64,000 nucleotides of DNA from Bradyrhizobium arachidis (GTDB lineage: Bacteria; Pseudomonadota; Alphaproteobacteria; Rhizobiales; Xanthobacteraceae): NCBI RefSeq assembly GCF_015291705.1, contig NZ_CP030050.1, positions 4,340,001 through 4,404,000 on the forward strand. Direction: 5' to 3'. The notes beneath the pieces were generated by a model. The model saw only the letters and a program-made list of their open reading frames with translations. It did no database searches and was not told where the DNA came from. The translations under genes were made by a program, and so were the position numbers. Below are positions 16,209 through 24,610 of this stretch, piece after piece; the first letter of the stretch is position 1, and every line of letters starts with the position of its first letter.

Positions 16209-17101
16209 CACGGCTCCCGCAAATCGCATTGCTGTCTGATGGCCGGCGGCTGCATTTGCAGGATGGACCGATTGATCTGATCGTTGAGGCGAGGGGGCGC
16301 GCGGACGCCGTGCGCGCGGCTTATGAGGCTGCGGCGCGAAGGTTCACCGGACTGCTCGACGAACTCTGTGCGGAACTGCCGGAGCTGCGGACGGCTGCTG
16401 GGGCGCGGACCTCGCTGAAGGGCGTAGTGGCGCGTCGCATGCATGCCGCCGTCGCGCCCTATGCTGCCGATTGCTTCATCACGCCGATGGCCGCGGTTGC
16501 CGGCAGCGTCGCGGAGGAAGTTCTGGGCGCGATGCTCGGCGTCGCGACGCTCGATCAGGCTTATGTCAACAACGGCGGCGACATCGCGCTTCACTTGAGC
16601 GGGGGCGAACATTTTTCTGTTGGCCTGATGGACCGGCCCGATCGCGACGGTGTGATGCGAGCCATGCGGGTCGATGCCGATGATCCCGTGCGCGGCATTG
16701 CGACCAGCGGCCGCCACGGCCGCAGCTTCTCGCTCGGCATTGCCGATGCGGTGACGGTGCTGGCGGCGACGGCGTCGCGGGCCGATGCGGCGGCGACGAT
16801 CGTTGCCAATGCCGTCGATCTGCCCGGGCATCCCGCCATCATCCGCACGCGTGCGAACGAGCTTCAGTCCGACAGCGATCTCGGCGCACGTCTCGTCACC
16901 CGCAATGTCGGTGAATTGTCGCAGAAGGAAATATCCGCTGCGCTGGAATCTGGCGCGGAATGTGCACGGCAATTATTCGATCGCGGATTGATTGAGGGTG
17001 CCATGCTCAGGCTTTGTGGTGATATGCTTGTCATCGGAACCAAGGATATAGAAGAGCAACGACCGCGCCCGCTTGTGCTGGAGAACGCGGTCAGTGCCTG
17101 A
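16205..17101 (+). CDS. UPF0280 family protein (ApbE-like fold), coupled to hnr
   Basis: A 298-residue protein of the UPF0280 group (COG2122), a family related to the flavin transferase ApbE but without a proven activity. Visible features are RTSLKGVVARRMHAAVAPYA, VAGSVAEEVLGAML, AYVNNGGDIALHL and GIATSGRHGRSFSLGIADAV; the NNGGD and ATSG blocks correspond to ApbE flavin-binding segments. It starts on the ATGA overlap with hnr, which implies stoichiometric or cotranslational production. A plausible role is installing or handling a flavin on Hnr, but this is inference. The tail (KDIEEQRPRPLVLENAVSA) lies beyond the core. Confidence 0.8.
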   Translation: MTRLPQIALLSDGRRLHLQDGPIDLIVEARGRADAVRAAYEAAARRFTGLLDELCAELPELRTAAGARTSLKGVVARRMHAAVAPYAADCFITPMAAVAGSVAEEVLGAMLGVATLDQAYVNNGGDIALHLSGGEHFSVGLMDRPDRDGVMRAMRVDADDPVRGIATSGRHGRSFSLGIADAVTVLAATASRADAAATIVANAVDLPGHPAIIRTRANELQSDSDLGARLVTRNVGELSQKEISAALESGAECARQLFDRGLIEGAMLRLCGDMLVIGTKDIEEQRPRPLVLENAVSA

Positions 17102-17116
17102 ACAGGGAAGCGAAAC

Positions 17117-17701
17117 ATGAGCGCGATCATCCGCAAGATCGTCACCGTCGTCGAAGAGACGCAGATGGAGATGGGCCGCCAGGTCTCGCCGCCGACGCGG
17201 CGTGCGGCCGCGATCGCCGTGATCGAAAATCCCTTTGCCGGAAAATATGTCGAGGATCTCTCGCCGCTGATCGCGATCGGCGAGGAGCTCGGCGAACTCT
17301 TGTCGAAGCGCGCGGTGGCTGCGCTGGGTATCGATGGCGCGAAGGCGCAGAGCTACGGCAAGGCCGCGGCTGTCGGCGAGAATGGCGAGCTCGAGCACGC
17401 CGCCGCGATCCTTCATCCGAAGATGGGCGCGCCGGTGCGGAAAGTTTTGAGCAAGGGGGCGGCGCTGATCCCGTCGTCGAAAAAGCGCAGCGGTCCCGGC
17501 ACGACGCTCGACATTCCGCTCGGGCACAAGGACGCGGCCTTCGTGCGTAGCCACTTTGACGGCATGGAAGTGCAGATCAACGACGCGCCGCGCGCCAACG
17601 AGATCATGGTCGCGGTCGCCGTCACAGACAGCGGCCGTCCGCTCCCGCGCGTGGGCGGGCTGACGGTCGCGGAAGTGAAGGGCGAAGACGGTTTGAGATG
17701 A
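17117..17701 (+). CDS. DUF1185 'amino acid synthesis' family protein
   Basis: A 194-residue protein of the DUF1185 family (often labelled amino acid synthesis; biochemical role unproven). Diagnostic segments are VVEETQMEMGRQVSPPTRRA near the N-terminus, VIENPFAGKYVEDL, ALGIDGAKAQSYGKAA, and RSHFDGMEVQINDAPRANEI near the C-terminus. It is 15 bp after the UPF0280 gene and shares its operon. It may act on an intermediate after ring reduction, or in cofactor handling, but no catalytic residues are known to me. The context ties it to nicotinate degradation. Confidence 0.8.
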   Translation: MSAIIRKIVTVVEETQMEMGRQVSPPTRRAAAIAVIENPFAGKYVEDLSPLIAIGEELGELLSKRAVAALGIDGAKAQSYGKAAAVGENGELEHAAAILHPKMGAPVRKVLSKGAALIPSSKKRSGPGTTLDIPLGHKDAAFVRSHFDGMEVQINDAPRANEIMVAVAVTDSGRPLPRVGGLTVAEVKGEDGLR

Positions 17702-17773
17702 GGGCATGATCCGGGGGCGGGCACAGCTCTCGGGACATGTTCGAGGCGTAAAAGTTCAAAACTGGAGGTTGGG

Positions 17774-18976
17774 ATGCGAGCAAGAAATTACTTCGTCGGC
17801 GCGGCCTTCGCGCTTCTGGCCGGCGGCATGGCCCATTCGGCCATGGCGCAGGACATCAAGATCGGCGAGATCAACAGCTATTCGCTGCTGCCGGCGTTCA
17901 CCGAGCCCTATCGCAAGGGCTGGCAGCTCGCGGTGGAAGAGATCAACACGGCCGGCGGCATCAACGGCAAGAAGCTCGTCGTCATCTCCAAGGACGACGG
18001 CGGCAAGCCGGCGGATGCGCAGACCGCGGCCAACGAGCTCGTCTCCAGCGAAGGCGTGGCGATGCTGACGGGCACGTTCCTGTCGAACATCGGCCTCGCG
18101 GTCAGCGACTTCGCCAACCAGAAGAAGGTGTTCTTCCTCGCGGCCGAGCCGCTGACGGACGCCGTTACCTGGGCGAAGGGCAACAAGTACACCTTCCGCC
18201 TGCGTCCCTCCAACTACATGCAGGCCGCGATGCTGGTGGAAGCCGCAGCCAAGCTGCCGGCCAAGCGCTGGGCGACGATCGCGCCGAACTATGAATACGG
18301 CCAGTCGGCGGTGTCGGTGTTCAAGAAGCTGATGTCGGAGAAGCGCCCTGACATCCAGTGGGTCGACGAGCAGTGGCCGCCGCAGGGCAAGATCGATGCA
18401 GGTCCCGTTGTGCAGGCGGTTGCCGCCGCCAATCCCGAAGCCATCCTCAACGTCACCTTCGGCGCCGACCTCGTCAAGCTCGTGCGTGAGGGCAACACCC
18501 GCGGCCTGTTCAAGGGGCGCGAGGTCGTGTCGTTCCTGACCGGCGAGCCCGAATATCTCGATCCGCTCAAGGACGAGACGCCGGAGGGCTGGATCGTCAC
18601 CGGCTATCCCTGGTACTCGATCAAGACGCCCGAGCACGACGCGTTCCTGAAGGCCTATCAGGCCAAGTACAACGACTATCCGCGCCTCGGCTCGATCGTC
18701 GGCTACCAGACCATCAAGGCGGCGGCTGCGATCCTGGCCAAGGCCGGCTCGACCGATCCGGAGAAGCTGATTGCCGCTGCGGAGGGGCTCTCCATGCCAT
18801 CGCCGTTCGGCGAGATCACCTTCCGCAAAATCGACCATCAGTCGACGCTCGGGGCCTATGTCGGCAAGACCGCGCTGAAGGACGGCAAGGGCGTGATGGT
18901 GGATTCGTCCTACAAGAAGGGTTCGGATTATCTGCCGAGCGACGCCGAAGTCGAGAAGCTGCGGCCGAAGGATTAG
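17774..18976 (+). CDS. Branched-chain-type ABC transporter substrate-binding protein
   Basis: A 400-residue periplasmic binding protein with a signal peptide cleaved after HSAMAQ (about residue 25). The receptor-family ligand-binding fold starts at IKIGEINSYSLLPAF and includes EEINTAGGINGKKLVVISKDDGG, the segment conserved in LivJ/LivK relatives. Members of this family bind amino acids, amides, urea or aromatic acids. The position between the hnr genes and the Liv-type permease suggests nicotinate or a hydroxylated derivative as ligand, by inference. A GGAGG sequence precedes the ATG at 17774, and the gap to the upstream gene is 72 bp. Confidence 0.85.
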   Translation: MRARNYFVGAAFALLAGGMAHSAMAQDIKIGEINSYSLLPAFTEPYRKGWQLAVEEINTAGGINGKKLVVISKDDGGKPADAQTAANELVSSEGVAMLTGTFLSNIGLAVSDFANQKKVFFLAAEPLTDAVTWAKGNKYTFRLRPSNYMQAAMLVEAAAKLPAKRWATIAPNYEYGQSAVSVFKKLMSEKRPDIQWVDEQWPPQGKIDAGPVVQAVAAANPEAILNVTFGADLVKLVREGNTRGLFKGREVVSFLTGEPEYLDPLKDETPEGWIVTGYPWYSIKTPEHDAFLKAYQAKYNDYPRLGSIVGYQTIKAAAAILAKAGSTDPEKLIAAAEGLSMPSPFGEITFRKIDHQSTLGAYVGKTALKDGKGVMVDSSYKKGSDYLPSDAEVEKLRPKD

Positions 18977-18982
18977 TTTCTT

Positions 18983-19130
18983 CCTTCTCCCTCTCTCCGC
19001 TTGCGGGGAGAGGGTCGGGGTGAGGGGGAGCCTCCGCGGGGGAGGTGATAGTGAGCCCCGCGGAGACTCCCCCTCACCCGAATTTGTGCGTTGCGCAAAT
19101 TCGACCTCTCCCCGCAAGCGGGGAGAGGTG
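18983..19130. repeat. Intergenic nested inverted repeat (CTCTCCCCGC family)
   Basis: Outer arms CTCTCTCCGCTTGCGGGGAG and CTCCCCGCAAGCGGGGAGAG flank inner arms GGGTGAGGGGGAG/CTCCCCCTCACCC and CGCGGGG/CCCCGCG. It lies inside the transporter operon between the binding-protein and permease genes. A hairpin there could make the binding protein more abundant than the permease by stabilising the upstream mRNA. Confidence 0.75.
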
Positions 19131-19156
19131 AACCAAACACCTAACCCGGACCGCCG

Positions 19157-21046
19157 ATGGCCTTTTACGTCGTACAGTTTCTGACAGGTCTTGCCAGCGC
19201 AGCGTCGCTGTTCCTGGTGGCCTCGGGCCTGTCGATCATCTTTGGCGTGACGCGGATCGTGAATTTCGCGCATGGCGCCTTCTACATGATCGGCGCCTAT
19301 ATCGCCTTCACGCTGACGGAGCGGCTGTCCGGCGCGTTCGGCTTCTGGGGCAGCATCGTGCTGGCCGCGCTTGCGGTGGCGCTGATCGGCGTGCTGGTCG
19401 AGATGGTCTTGCTCCGCCGCATCTATCATGCGCCAGAATTGTTCCAGCTGCTCGCGACCTTCGGCCTGACCCTGATGGTCGAGGATCTCGTCGTGCTGAT
19501 CTGGGGTCCCGACGATCTCGTCGGCCGCCGCGCGCCGGGCTTCAAGGGCGCGATCGATTTCTTCGGCCAGAACATCCCGAGCTACGACCTGTTCCTGATC
19601 GTGCTCGGCCCGGTCGTGCTCGGCATTCTCTGGCTGTTGTTCCAGCGCACGCGATGGGGCGTGCTGGTGCGCGCCGCGACGCAGGACCGCGACATGGTCG
19701 CAGCGCTCGGCGTCAATCAGAAATGGCTGTTCACGAGCGTCTTCGCGGTCGGCGTCTTCCTCGCCGCCCTCGGCGGTGCGCTCCAGATCCCGCGCGATGC
19801 GGTACATCACGCCATGGACCTGCGCATCATCGTCGAGGTCTTCGTCGTGGTCGTGATCGGCGGCCTCGGCAGCATCGTCGGCGCGTTCGTCGCGGCGGTG
19901 CTGGTGTCCGAGCTCAATGCCTTCGGCATCCTGATCTTCCCGAAAATCTCCATCATCCTGGTCTTCCTGGTGATGGCGGTGGTGCTGATCGTCCGCCCCT
20001 GGGGCCTGTTCGGCAAGCCGGAGGCGGCCGCGCGCAAGACACCGGGTCTCACCGTCAATCCCTGGCGGCCGCTGACCTCGAACGAGCGGCTGGCTGCGCT
20101 TGCCGCGCTCGTGATCGCGGCGATGCTGCCGCTGTTTGCCGGCAATTATCTCCTCACGGTTGGCTCCGAGATCGCGATCTTCGTGATCTTCGCCGTCTCC
20201 TTGCATTTCCTGATGTCGGTCGGCGGTCTCGCGTCGTTCGGCCACGCCGCCTATTTCGGCCTCGGCGCCTACGGCGTCGCCTTCCTCGCCAAGATGGCGG
20301 GGCTGCCGATGATCGTGTGCCTCTTGCTCGGACCGCTGCTCGGCTGCATGGGCGCCGCCGTGTTCGGCTTCTTCGCCGTGCAGCTCTCAGGCGTCTATTT
20401 CGCAATGCTGACGCTCGCCTTCGCGCAGATCGTCTGGTCGATCGCGTTCCAGTGGGTGAACGTAACAGGCGGCGACAACGGCATTCTCGGCGTGTGGCCC
20501 GAGAAGTGGGCGGCGAGCCCGTCGCACTTCTACTGGCTGGCGCTCGGTGTTGCCGCGCTCGTCACCGTCGCGTTGCGGATCATGGTGTTCTCGCCGTTCG
20601 GCTACGCGCTGCGTGCCACGCGCGACTCGCTGCTGCGCAGCGAAGCCGTCGGCATCAACGCCAAGCGCATCCAGTGGACCGCCTTCGTGATCGCGGGCAC
20701 CACCGCCGGCATCGGCGGCGCGCTGTTCGCCTACCTCAAGGGCAGCGTCTTCCCTGATAATCTCGGCATCTCGCTCTCCGTCGATGCGCTGGTCATGGTG
20801 CTGCTCGGCGGCGTCGAGACCGTGTCGGGCGCGGTGATCGGCGCCATCGTCTACAAGGCATTGAACATCTGGCTGGTGAGCCAGACCGATCTGTCGAAAC
20901 TCGTGCTCGGCGGCTTCATCGTGCTGATCGTCGTCGTCTTCCCCAAGGGCATCGTCGGCATGCTGGAGATGCTGGCGCAGCGCCGCCGGAAGTCATCGCC
21001 GCCGGGATCACCCTTGTTGGCCAAGCCGATCGAGTCCGCCGAATGA
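19157..21046 (+). CDS. Fused LivH-LivM ABC transporter permease
   Basis: A 629-residue protein containing both branched-chain-type permease subunits in one chain. Residues 1-290 are LivH-like (ASGLSIIFGVTRIVNFAHGAFYMIGAY; GGLGSIVGAFVAAVL). After a linker around 290-310, residues about 310-610 are LivM-like (VGGLASFGHAAYFGLGAYGVAFLAK; ALRATRDSLLRSEAVGINAKRIQWTAF, which carries the EAA-like coupling loop). About 16 membrane helices are expected. It would form the whole membrane channel with the LivG and LivF ATPases. The stop overlaps the livG start by ATGA. Confidence 0.87.
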   Translation: MAFYVVQFLTGLASAASLFLVASGLSIIFGVTRIVNFAHGAFYMIGAYIAFTLTERLSGAFGFWGSIVLAALAVALIGVLVEMVLLRRIYHAPELFQLLATFGLTLMVEDLVVLIWGPDDLVGRRAPGFKGAIDFFGQNIPSYDLFLIVLGPVVLGILWLLFQRTRWGVLVRAATQDRDMVAALGVNQKWLFTSVFAVGVFLAALGGALQIPRDAVHHAMDLRIIVEVFVVVVIGGLGSIVGAFVAAVLVSELNAFGILIFPKISIILVFLVMAVVLIVRPWGLFGKPEAAARKTPGLTVNPWRPLTSNERLAALAALVIAAMLPLFAGNYLLTVGSEIAIFVIFAVSLHFLMSVGGLASFGHAAYFGLGAYGVAFLAKMAGLPMIVCLLLGPLLGCMGAAVFGFFAVQLSGVYFAMLTLAFAQIVWSIAFQWVNVTGGDNGILGVWPEKWAASPSHFYWLALGVAALVTVALRIMVFSPFGYALRATRDSLLRSEAVGINAKRIQWTAFVIAGTTAGIGGALFAYLKGSVFPDNLGISLSVDALVMVLLGGVETVSGAVIGAIVYKALNIWLVSQTDLSKLVLGGFIVLIVVVFPKGIVGMLEMLAQRRRKSSPPGSPLLAKPIESAE

Positions 21047-21834
21047 GCGTTGCACCCACACTTCTCGTGGTCGAAGGCCTGACCAAATCCTATGGCGGCA
21101 TCCACGCAGTGCGTGGCGTCTCGTTCTCACTGCGCGCCGGCGAGATCCTTGCGCTGATCGGGCCGAACGGCGCGGGCAAGAGCACCTGCTTCGACATGCT
21201 CAACGGCCAGAACAAGCCCGATAGCGGCCATGTTCGTCTGCTCGGCGAGGAGACCACGGGCAAGAAGCCGCGCGAGATCTGGCGCATGGGTGTCGGGCGG
21301 ACCTTCCAGATCACCGCGACCTTCGCCACCATGACCGTGCGCGAGAACGTGCAGGTCGCGCTGATCTCGCACGGGAAGCAGCTGTTCAATCTCTTTGGCT
21401 CCGCGCCGCATTTCGATCGCGGCGAGGCCGGCCGGCTGCTGGAGCTGGTCGGCATGGGGGGCTATGCCGATCGGCCCTGCGGCGAGCTCGCCTATGGCGA
21501 CCTCAAGCGCCTCGAGCTTGCGGTGGCGCTTGCAAACCAGCCGAAGCTCCTCTTGATGGATGAGCCGACTGCGGGCATGGCGCCGCGCGAGCGCGTCGAT
21601 TTGATGCGGCTCACCGCGCAAATCGCGAGGGAGAAATCCATCGGCGTGCTCTTCACCGAGCACGACATGGACGTCGTGTTCGAGCATGCCGACCGCATCA
21701 TCGTGCTCAATCGCGGCACGCTGATCGCCGAGGGCTCGCCGGCCGAGGTGCGCGGGAATCCGCAGGTGCAGGCGGTCTATCTCGGCGAGGGCCTCGTCTA
21801 CGATGCCCGCCATCGCGAGGGGACCTCGGCATGA
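21043..21834 (+). CDS. ABC transporter ATP-binding protein, LivG type
   Basis: A 263-residue ATPase. Walker A is GPNGAGKST (about residues 42-50) and Walker B is KLLLMDEPTAGMAP. The signature motif is degenerate (CGELAYGDLKRLEL), which is usual for LivG-type subunits. The switch His is in FTEHDMDVVF. It energises import through the fused permease together with the LivF-type ATPase. It overlaps both neighbours by ATGA, so the four transporter genes are translated as one unit. Confidence 0.9.
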   Translation: MSVAPTLLVVEGLTKSYGGIHAVRGVSFSLRAGEILALIGPNGAGKSTCFDMLNGQNKPDSGHVRLLGEETTGKKPREIWRMGVGRTFQITATFATMTVRENVQVALISHGKQLFNLFGSAPHFDRGEAGRLLELVGMGGYADRPCGELAYGDLKRLELAVALANQPKLLLMDEPTAGMAPRERVDLMRLTAQIAREKSIGVLFTEHDMDVVFEHADRIIVLNRGTLIAEGSPAEVRGNPQVQAVYLGEGLVYDARHREGTSA

Positions 21835-22535
21835 AGCTCTCGGTGCAGGACCTCAACAGCCATTACGGCCCGGCGCACATCCTGTTCGATATCGGTTTCG
21901 AGGTCGGCGAGGGCGAGGTGGTGGCGCTGCTCGGGCGCAACGGCGCCGGCAAGTCGACGACGTTCCGCTCGATCGTCGGCCTCGTGGCGCAGCGCTCAGG
22001 CCGCATCATGTTCGAGGGCAAGGACGTCTCGGCGAAGCCGACGCATGAGATCGTGCGCGAGGGGCTCGGCTATGTGCCGGAGGAGCGGCGCATCTTCACT
22101 GATTTGACGGTGGAGGAGAATCTCGAAGTCGGCCGTCAGCCGAAGCGGCCAAACGCCCCGCACTGGACGCGCGAAAAGCTGTTCGCGCTGTTTCCCAATC
22201 TCGGCGAAATGAAGAACCGCCCGGGCGGCCGCATGAGCGGTGGCGAGCAGCAGATGCTGACCATCGCGCGCACGCTGATGGGCAATCCGTCGCTGGTGCT
22301 GCTCGACGAGCCCTCGGAAGGCCTGTCGCCGAAGATCGTGGAGCAGATGGTCGATGCCATCCTGACCATGAAGAAGGAGGGCGTCAGCATCGTCGTCTCC
22401 GAGCAGAATTTGCATTTCGCGCGGTTGATCTCCGATCGCGCCTATATCATCGAGCGCGGCCGCATCTGCTTCGGCGGTACCATGGCCGAGCTCGACGCGC
22501 GTCCGGATATCCGCGACGCGCATCTGTCGTTGTGA
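21831..22535 (+). CDS. ABC transporter ATP-binding protein, LivF type
   Basis: A 234-residue ATPase with Walker A GRNGAGKST, signature MSGGEQQMLTIARTLM, Walker B LVLLDEPSEGLSPKIV and the switch region VSEQNLHFA. It pairs with the LivG-type subunit in the nicotinate-locus transporter. The family-specific VPEERRIFTDLTVEENLEVG segment is present. The start overlaps the previous stop (ATGA). A MarR gene follows 14 bp downstream on the same strand. Confidence 0.9.
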   Translation: MKLSVQDLNSHYGPAHILFDIGFEVGEGEVVALLGRNGAGKSTTFRSIVGLVAQRSGRIMFEGKDVSAKPTHEIVREGLGYVPEERRIFTDLTVEENLEVGRQPKRPNAPHWTREKLFALFPNLGEMKNRPGGRMSGGEQQMLTIARTLMGNPSLVLLDEPSEGLSPKIVEQMVDAILTMKKEGVSIVVSEQNLHFARLISDRAYIIERGRICFGGTMAELDARPDIRDAHLSL

Positions 22536-22549
22536 GGGGTGGGGAAGGG

Positions 22550-23017
22550 ATGGCGAGAAGCGTCGCGGTGAAGAAGGGCGTCAAGCCGGCCAAATCGCCT
22601 TCCAAGTCGCCTTACGTGCTCGACGAGCAGGTCGGCTTCATCCTGCGCCAGGTCTGGCAGCGCCACAGCGCGATCTTCTCCCGCGACATCGGCACCAACT
22701 TGACGCCGACGCAATGGGCGGCGTTGTCGAAGCTTGCCGAGACCGGGGCGTGTTCGCAGAACCAGCTCGGTCGGCTGACGGCAATGGACGTCGCGACCAT
22801 TAAGGGCGTGATCGACCGCCTGACCGCGCGCGGCCTCACCGAAACGAGTCAGGATCCCGAGGACGGCCGGCGGCTCTTGGTGAGTCTCACACGCGCCGGC
22901 CAGCAGCTGGCGGAGAAGCTTGCGCCGAACGCACTCGCGATCACGCGGGAGACCCTGGCGCCGCTCGATGCCAAGGAGCGCGAACTGCTGGTGGGGCTGT
23001 TGAACAAGCTGCGGTGA
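22550..23017 (+). CDS. MarR family transcriptional regulator, likely regulator of the nicotinate locus
   Basis: A 155-residue winged-helix regulator. The DNA-binding region is LTPTQWAALSKLAETGACSQ, then NQLGRLTAMDVATIKGVIDRL (recognition helix) and the wing DPEDGRRLLVSLT. An N-terminal lysine-rich extension of about 20 residues is unusual. MarR proteins usually repress promoters until a small aromatic ligand binds; here nicotinate or 6-hydroxynicotinate would be a logical ligand. It is the last gene of the hnr operon, so it would be autoregulated through the operator at 14707. The ATG at 22550 follows GGGGAAGGG; a GTG at 22532 overlapping the previous stop is an alternative start. Confidence 0.85.
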   Translation: MARSVAVKKGVKPAKSPSKSPYVLDEQVGFILRQVWQRHSAIFSRDIGTNLTPTQWAALSKLAETGACSQNQLGRLTAMDVATIKGVIDRLTARGLTETSQDPEDGRRLLVSLTRAGQQLAEKLAPNALAITRETLAPLDAKERELLVGLLNKLR

Positions 23018-23040
23018 CGACGGCGCCGCGAAAATAGGTG

Positions 23041-23132
23041 CCGTAGGGTGGGCAAAGGCGCAAAGCGCCGTGCCCACGATCTCTCACTTCACAGGCGCTG
23101 TGGTGGGCACGCTTCGCTTTGCCCACCCTACG
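23041..23132. repeat. Intergenic palindromic repeat (CCGTAGGGTGGGCAAAG family, second copy)
   Basis: The arms CCGTAGGGTGGGCAAAG and CTTTGCCCACCCTACG repeat the element at 7004-7100 with a different internal loop. It lies between the convergent marR and ena genes, immediately before a second, unrelated palindrome. Confidence 0.8.
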
Positions 23133-23150
23133 ATACCGAGGTGAGGTGCT

Positions 23151-23246
23151 CGTCATTCCGGGGCACGCGCATCGCGCGTGAACCCGGAATCCAGAGATTG
23201 TCGCGCGAGATTCCGGGTTCGCGCTGACGCGCGCCCCGGAATGACG
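23151..23246. repeat. Intergenic palindromic repeat (CGTCATTCCGGGGC family)
   Basis: Arms CGTCATTCCGGGGC and GCCCCGGAATGACG are perfect inverted copies, with internal AACCCGGAATC/GATTCCGGGTT arms. It ends 11 bp past the ena stop and could act as a transcript-end hairpin for both converging genes. Confidence 0.8.
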
Positions 23247-23256
23247 GCAAGTGCCG

Positions 23257-24453
23257 TCACTTCGCCACCACCTCCGGCACCCGGCCGGCCGGCGGGGTGT
23301 TGCGGCTGCGCTGGGTGCGCACGATGCCGTCGATGATGGTCATGCCGATGCCGGGGAGGTCGCCGAGCTGGACGCTCTCCAGGATGTTCTTGCCGGGCGA
23401 GTGCTGCGCCTTGTCCATGATGACGAAATCGGCGGCGCGGCCGACCTCGATGAGACCGCAATCGAGCGCGCGCATCCGCGCGGTATTGCCGGTGGCGAGA
23501 CAGAATGCGATTTCGGCCGGCAACTCGCCGATCGACGACAGCATCGAGACCATGCGCAAAATGCCGAGCGGCTGCACGCCGGAGCCGGCCGGCCCGTCGG
23601 TGCCGAGGATAACGCGATGCAGCTCGTTCATTTCGCGCGCAATGCGCAGCGTGTAGAGCGCCGAGCGCTCGTTGCCGTTGTGAACGATCTCGAGCCCGCG
23701 CTTGCAACCCTCGCAGATGCAGCGGATCTGGTCGTCGGGCAGGGCGGTGTGGCCGCCATTGATGTGACCGACCACGTCGGTGTCGGCCTCCAGCACCACG
23801 TCCTTGTCGATCAGGCCGGAGCCGGGGATCGACGGACCGCCGGTGTGGATCGTGCTCTGGATGCCGTATTTGCGCGCCCAGCCGACCATTTTCCGCGCTG
23901 TGGGGCCGTCTTTCACGCCGCCGAGGCCGACCTCGCCGAGCAGCTTGACGCCGGCGGCGGCCATTTCCTTGAAATCTTCCTCGACCATCTCGCATTCGAT
24001 CACGGGCGCACCGGCGTGCACCTTCACGCCGCCCGGACGCAAGGTCCAGAACGCGCGCTGGGCGAAGATCGCCATCGCCTTGAGGCCGACGACGTCGCGG
24101 GGGCGGCCGGGCATATGCACTTCACCCGCCGAGATCATGGTGGTGATGCCGCCGTGGAGCGAGCTGTCGATCCAGTTGATCTGGTTCTGGCGCGGCGTCC
24201 AGTCGCCTGCGACGGGGTGGACGTGGCTGTCGATCAGGCCGGGGGTCACCGTCGTGCCGTTGGCATCGACGATGGTGGTCGCGCCTTCCGTATTGAGGTC
24301 CTTGAAGCGGCCGATCGCGGTGATCTTGCCGTTCTCGGCCACGATGGTGTCGCCGTCCAGGATCGGCTTTTCCAGAGCGCCGGACAGGATCAGGCCGATA
24401 TTGCGGATCACGAGCTTCGAGGGTCCGGTGGCCTGGGGTGCGTCATGCGCCAT
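23257..24453 (-). CDS. ena: Enamidase (1,4,5,6-tetrahydro-6-oxonicotinate hydrolase), amidohydrolase family
   Basis: A 398-residue amidohydrolase-superfamily enzyme close in length to Eubacterium barkeri enamidase. Metal ligands are visible: VTPGLIDSHVHPVAG (the HxH pair), HTGGPSIPGSG, GHINGGHTALP and the late Asp in ILGTDGPAGSG. Enamidase opens the reduced ring made by Hnr to 2-formylglutarate and ammonia. The start at 24453 (MAHDAPQA) has AAGGAG in front; nine upstream in-frame codons do not. It is divergent from the ferredoxin reductase gene and shares an operator with it. A general amidohydrolase label is the fallback, but the neighbours nicAB and hnr support ena. Confidence 0.82.
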   Translation of the reverse strand: MAHDAPQATGPSKLVIRNIGLILSGALEKPILDGDTIVAENGKITAIGRFKDLNTEGATTIVDANGTTVTPGLIDSHVHPVAGDWTPRQNQINWIDSSLHGGITTMISAGEVHMPGRPRDVVGLKAMAIFAQRAFWTLRPGGVKVHAGAPVIECEMVEEDFKEMAAAGVKLLGEVGLGGVKDGPTARKMVGWARKYGIQSTIHTGGPSIPGSGLIDKDVVLEADTDVVGHINGGHTALPDDQIRCICEGCKRGLEIVHNGNERSALYTLRIAREMNELHRVILGTDGPAGSGVQPLGILRMVSMLSSIGELPAEIAFCLATGNTARMRALDCGLIEVGRAADFVIMDKAQHSPGKNILESVQLGDLPGIGMTIIDGIVRTQRSRNTPPAGRVPEVVAK

Positions 24454-24533
24454 GGAAGGGCTCCTTATTCCTAACTGCAACGCTCGCGATCTTGGGCAGG
24501 CTTGACCCCGGGATCAAGCAGGATTATTCATTA

Positions 24534-24559
24534 GTACACGAATGATCGTGTACAAACGA
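24534..24559. promoter_or_regulatory. Predicted operator between ena and the ferredoxin reductase gene
   Basis: A perfect inverted repeat, GTACACGA (24534-24541), spacer ATGA, TCGTGTAC (24546-24553). The right part, TCGTGTACAAACGA (24546-24559), is on the minus strand the same 14-bp motif found at nicA and hnr. GTAYACGAATGAT is also shared with the hnr site. It lies in a 157-bp divergent promoter region and could control both genes. Confidence 0.65.
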
Positions 24560-24610
24560 CGCATAGCTGCCCGCCTCGGAAACCGCAATTGACGCGACAG
24601 GGAAGGTGAG

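Noticed and set aside
14643..16229. 528-codon open frame antisense to hnr
   Set aside because: Same GC-driven shadow effect. hnr on the plus strand has a cysteine cluster and coupled neighbours.
17756..20245. 829-codon open frame antisense to the binding protein and permease genes
   Set aside because: It spans two recognisable genes and an intergenic repeat on the other strand. Composition is arginine/aspartate/histidine-rich with low-complexity runs; no start signal or homology.
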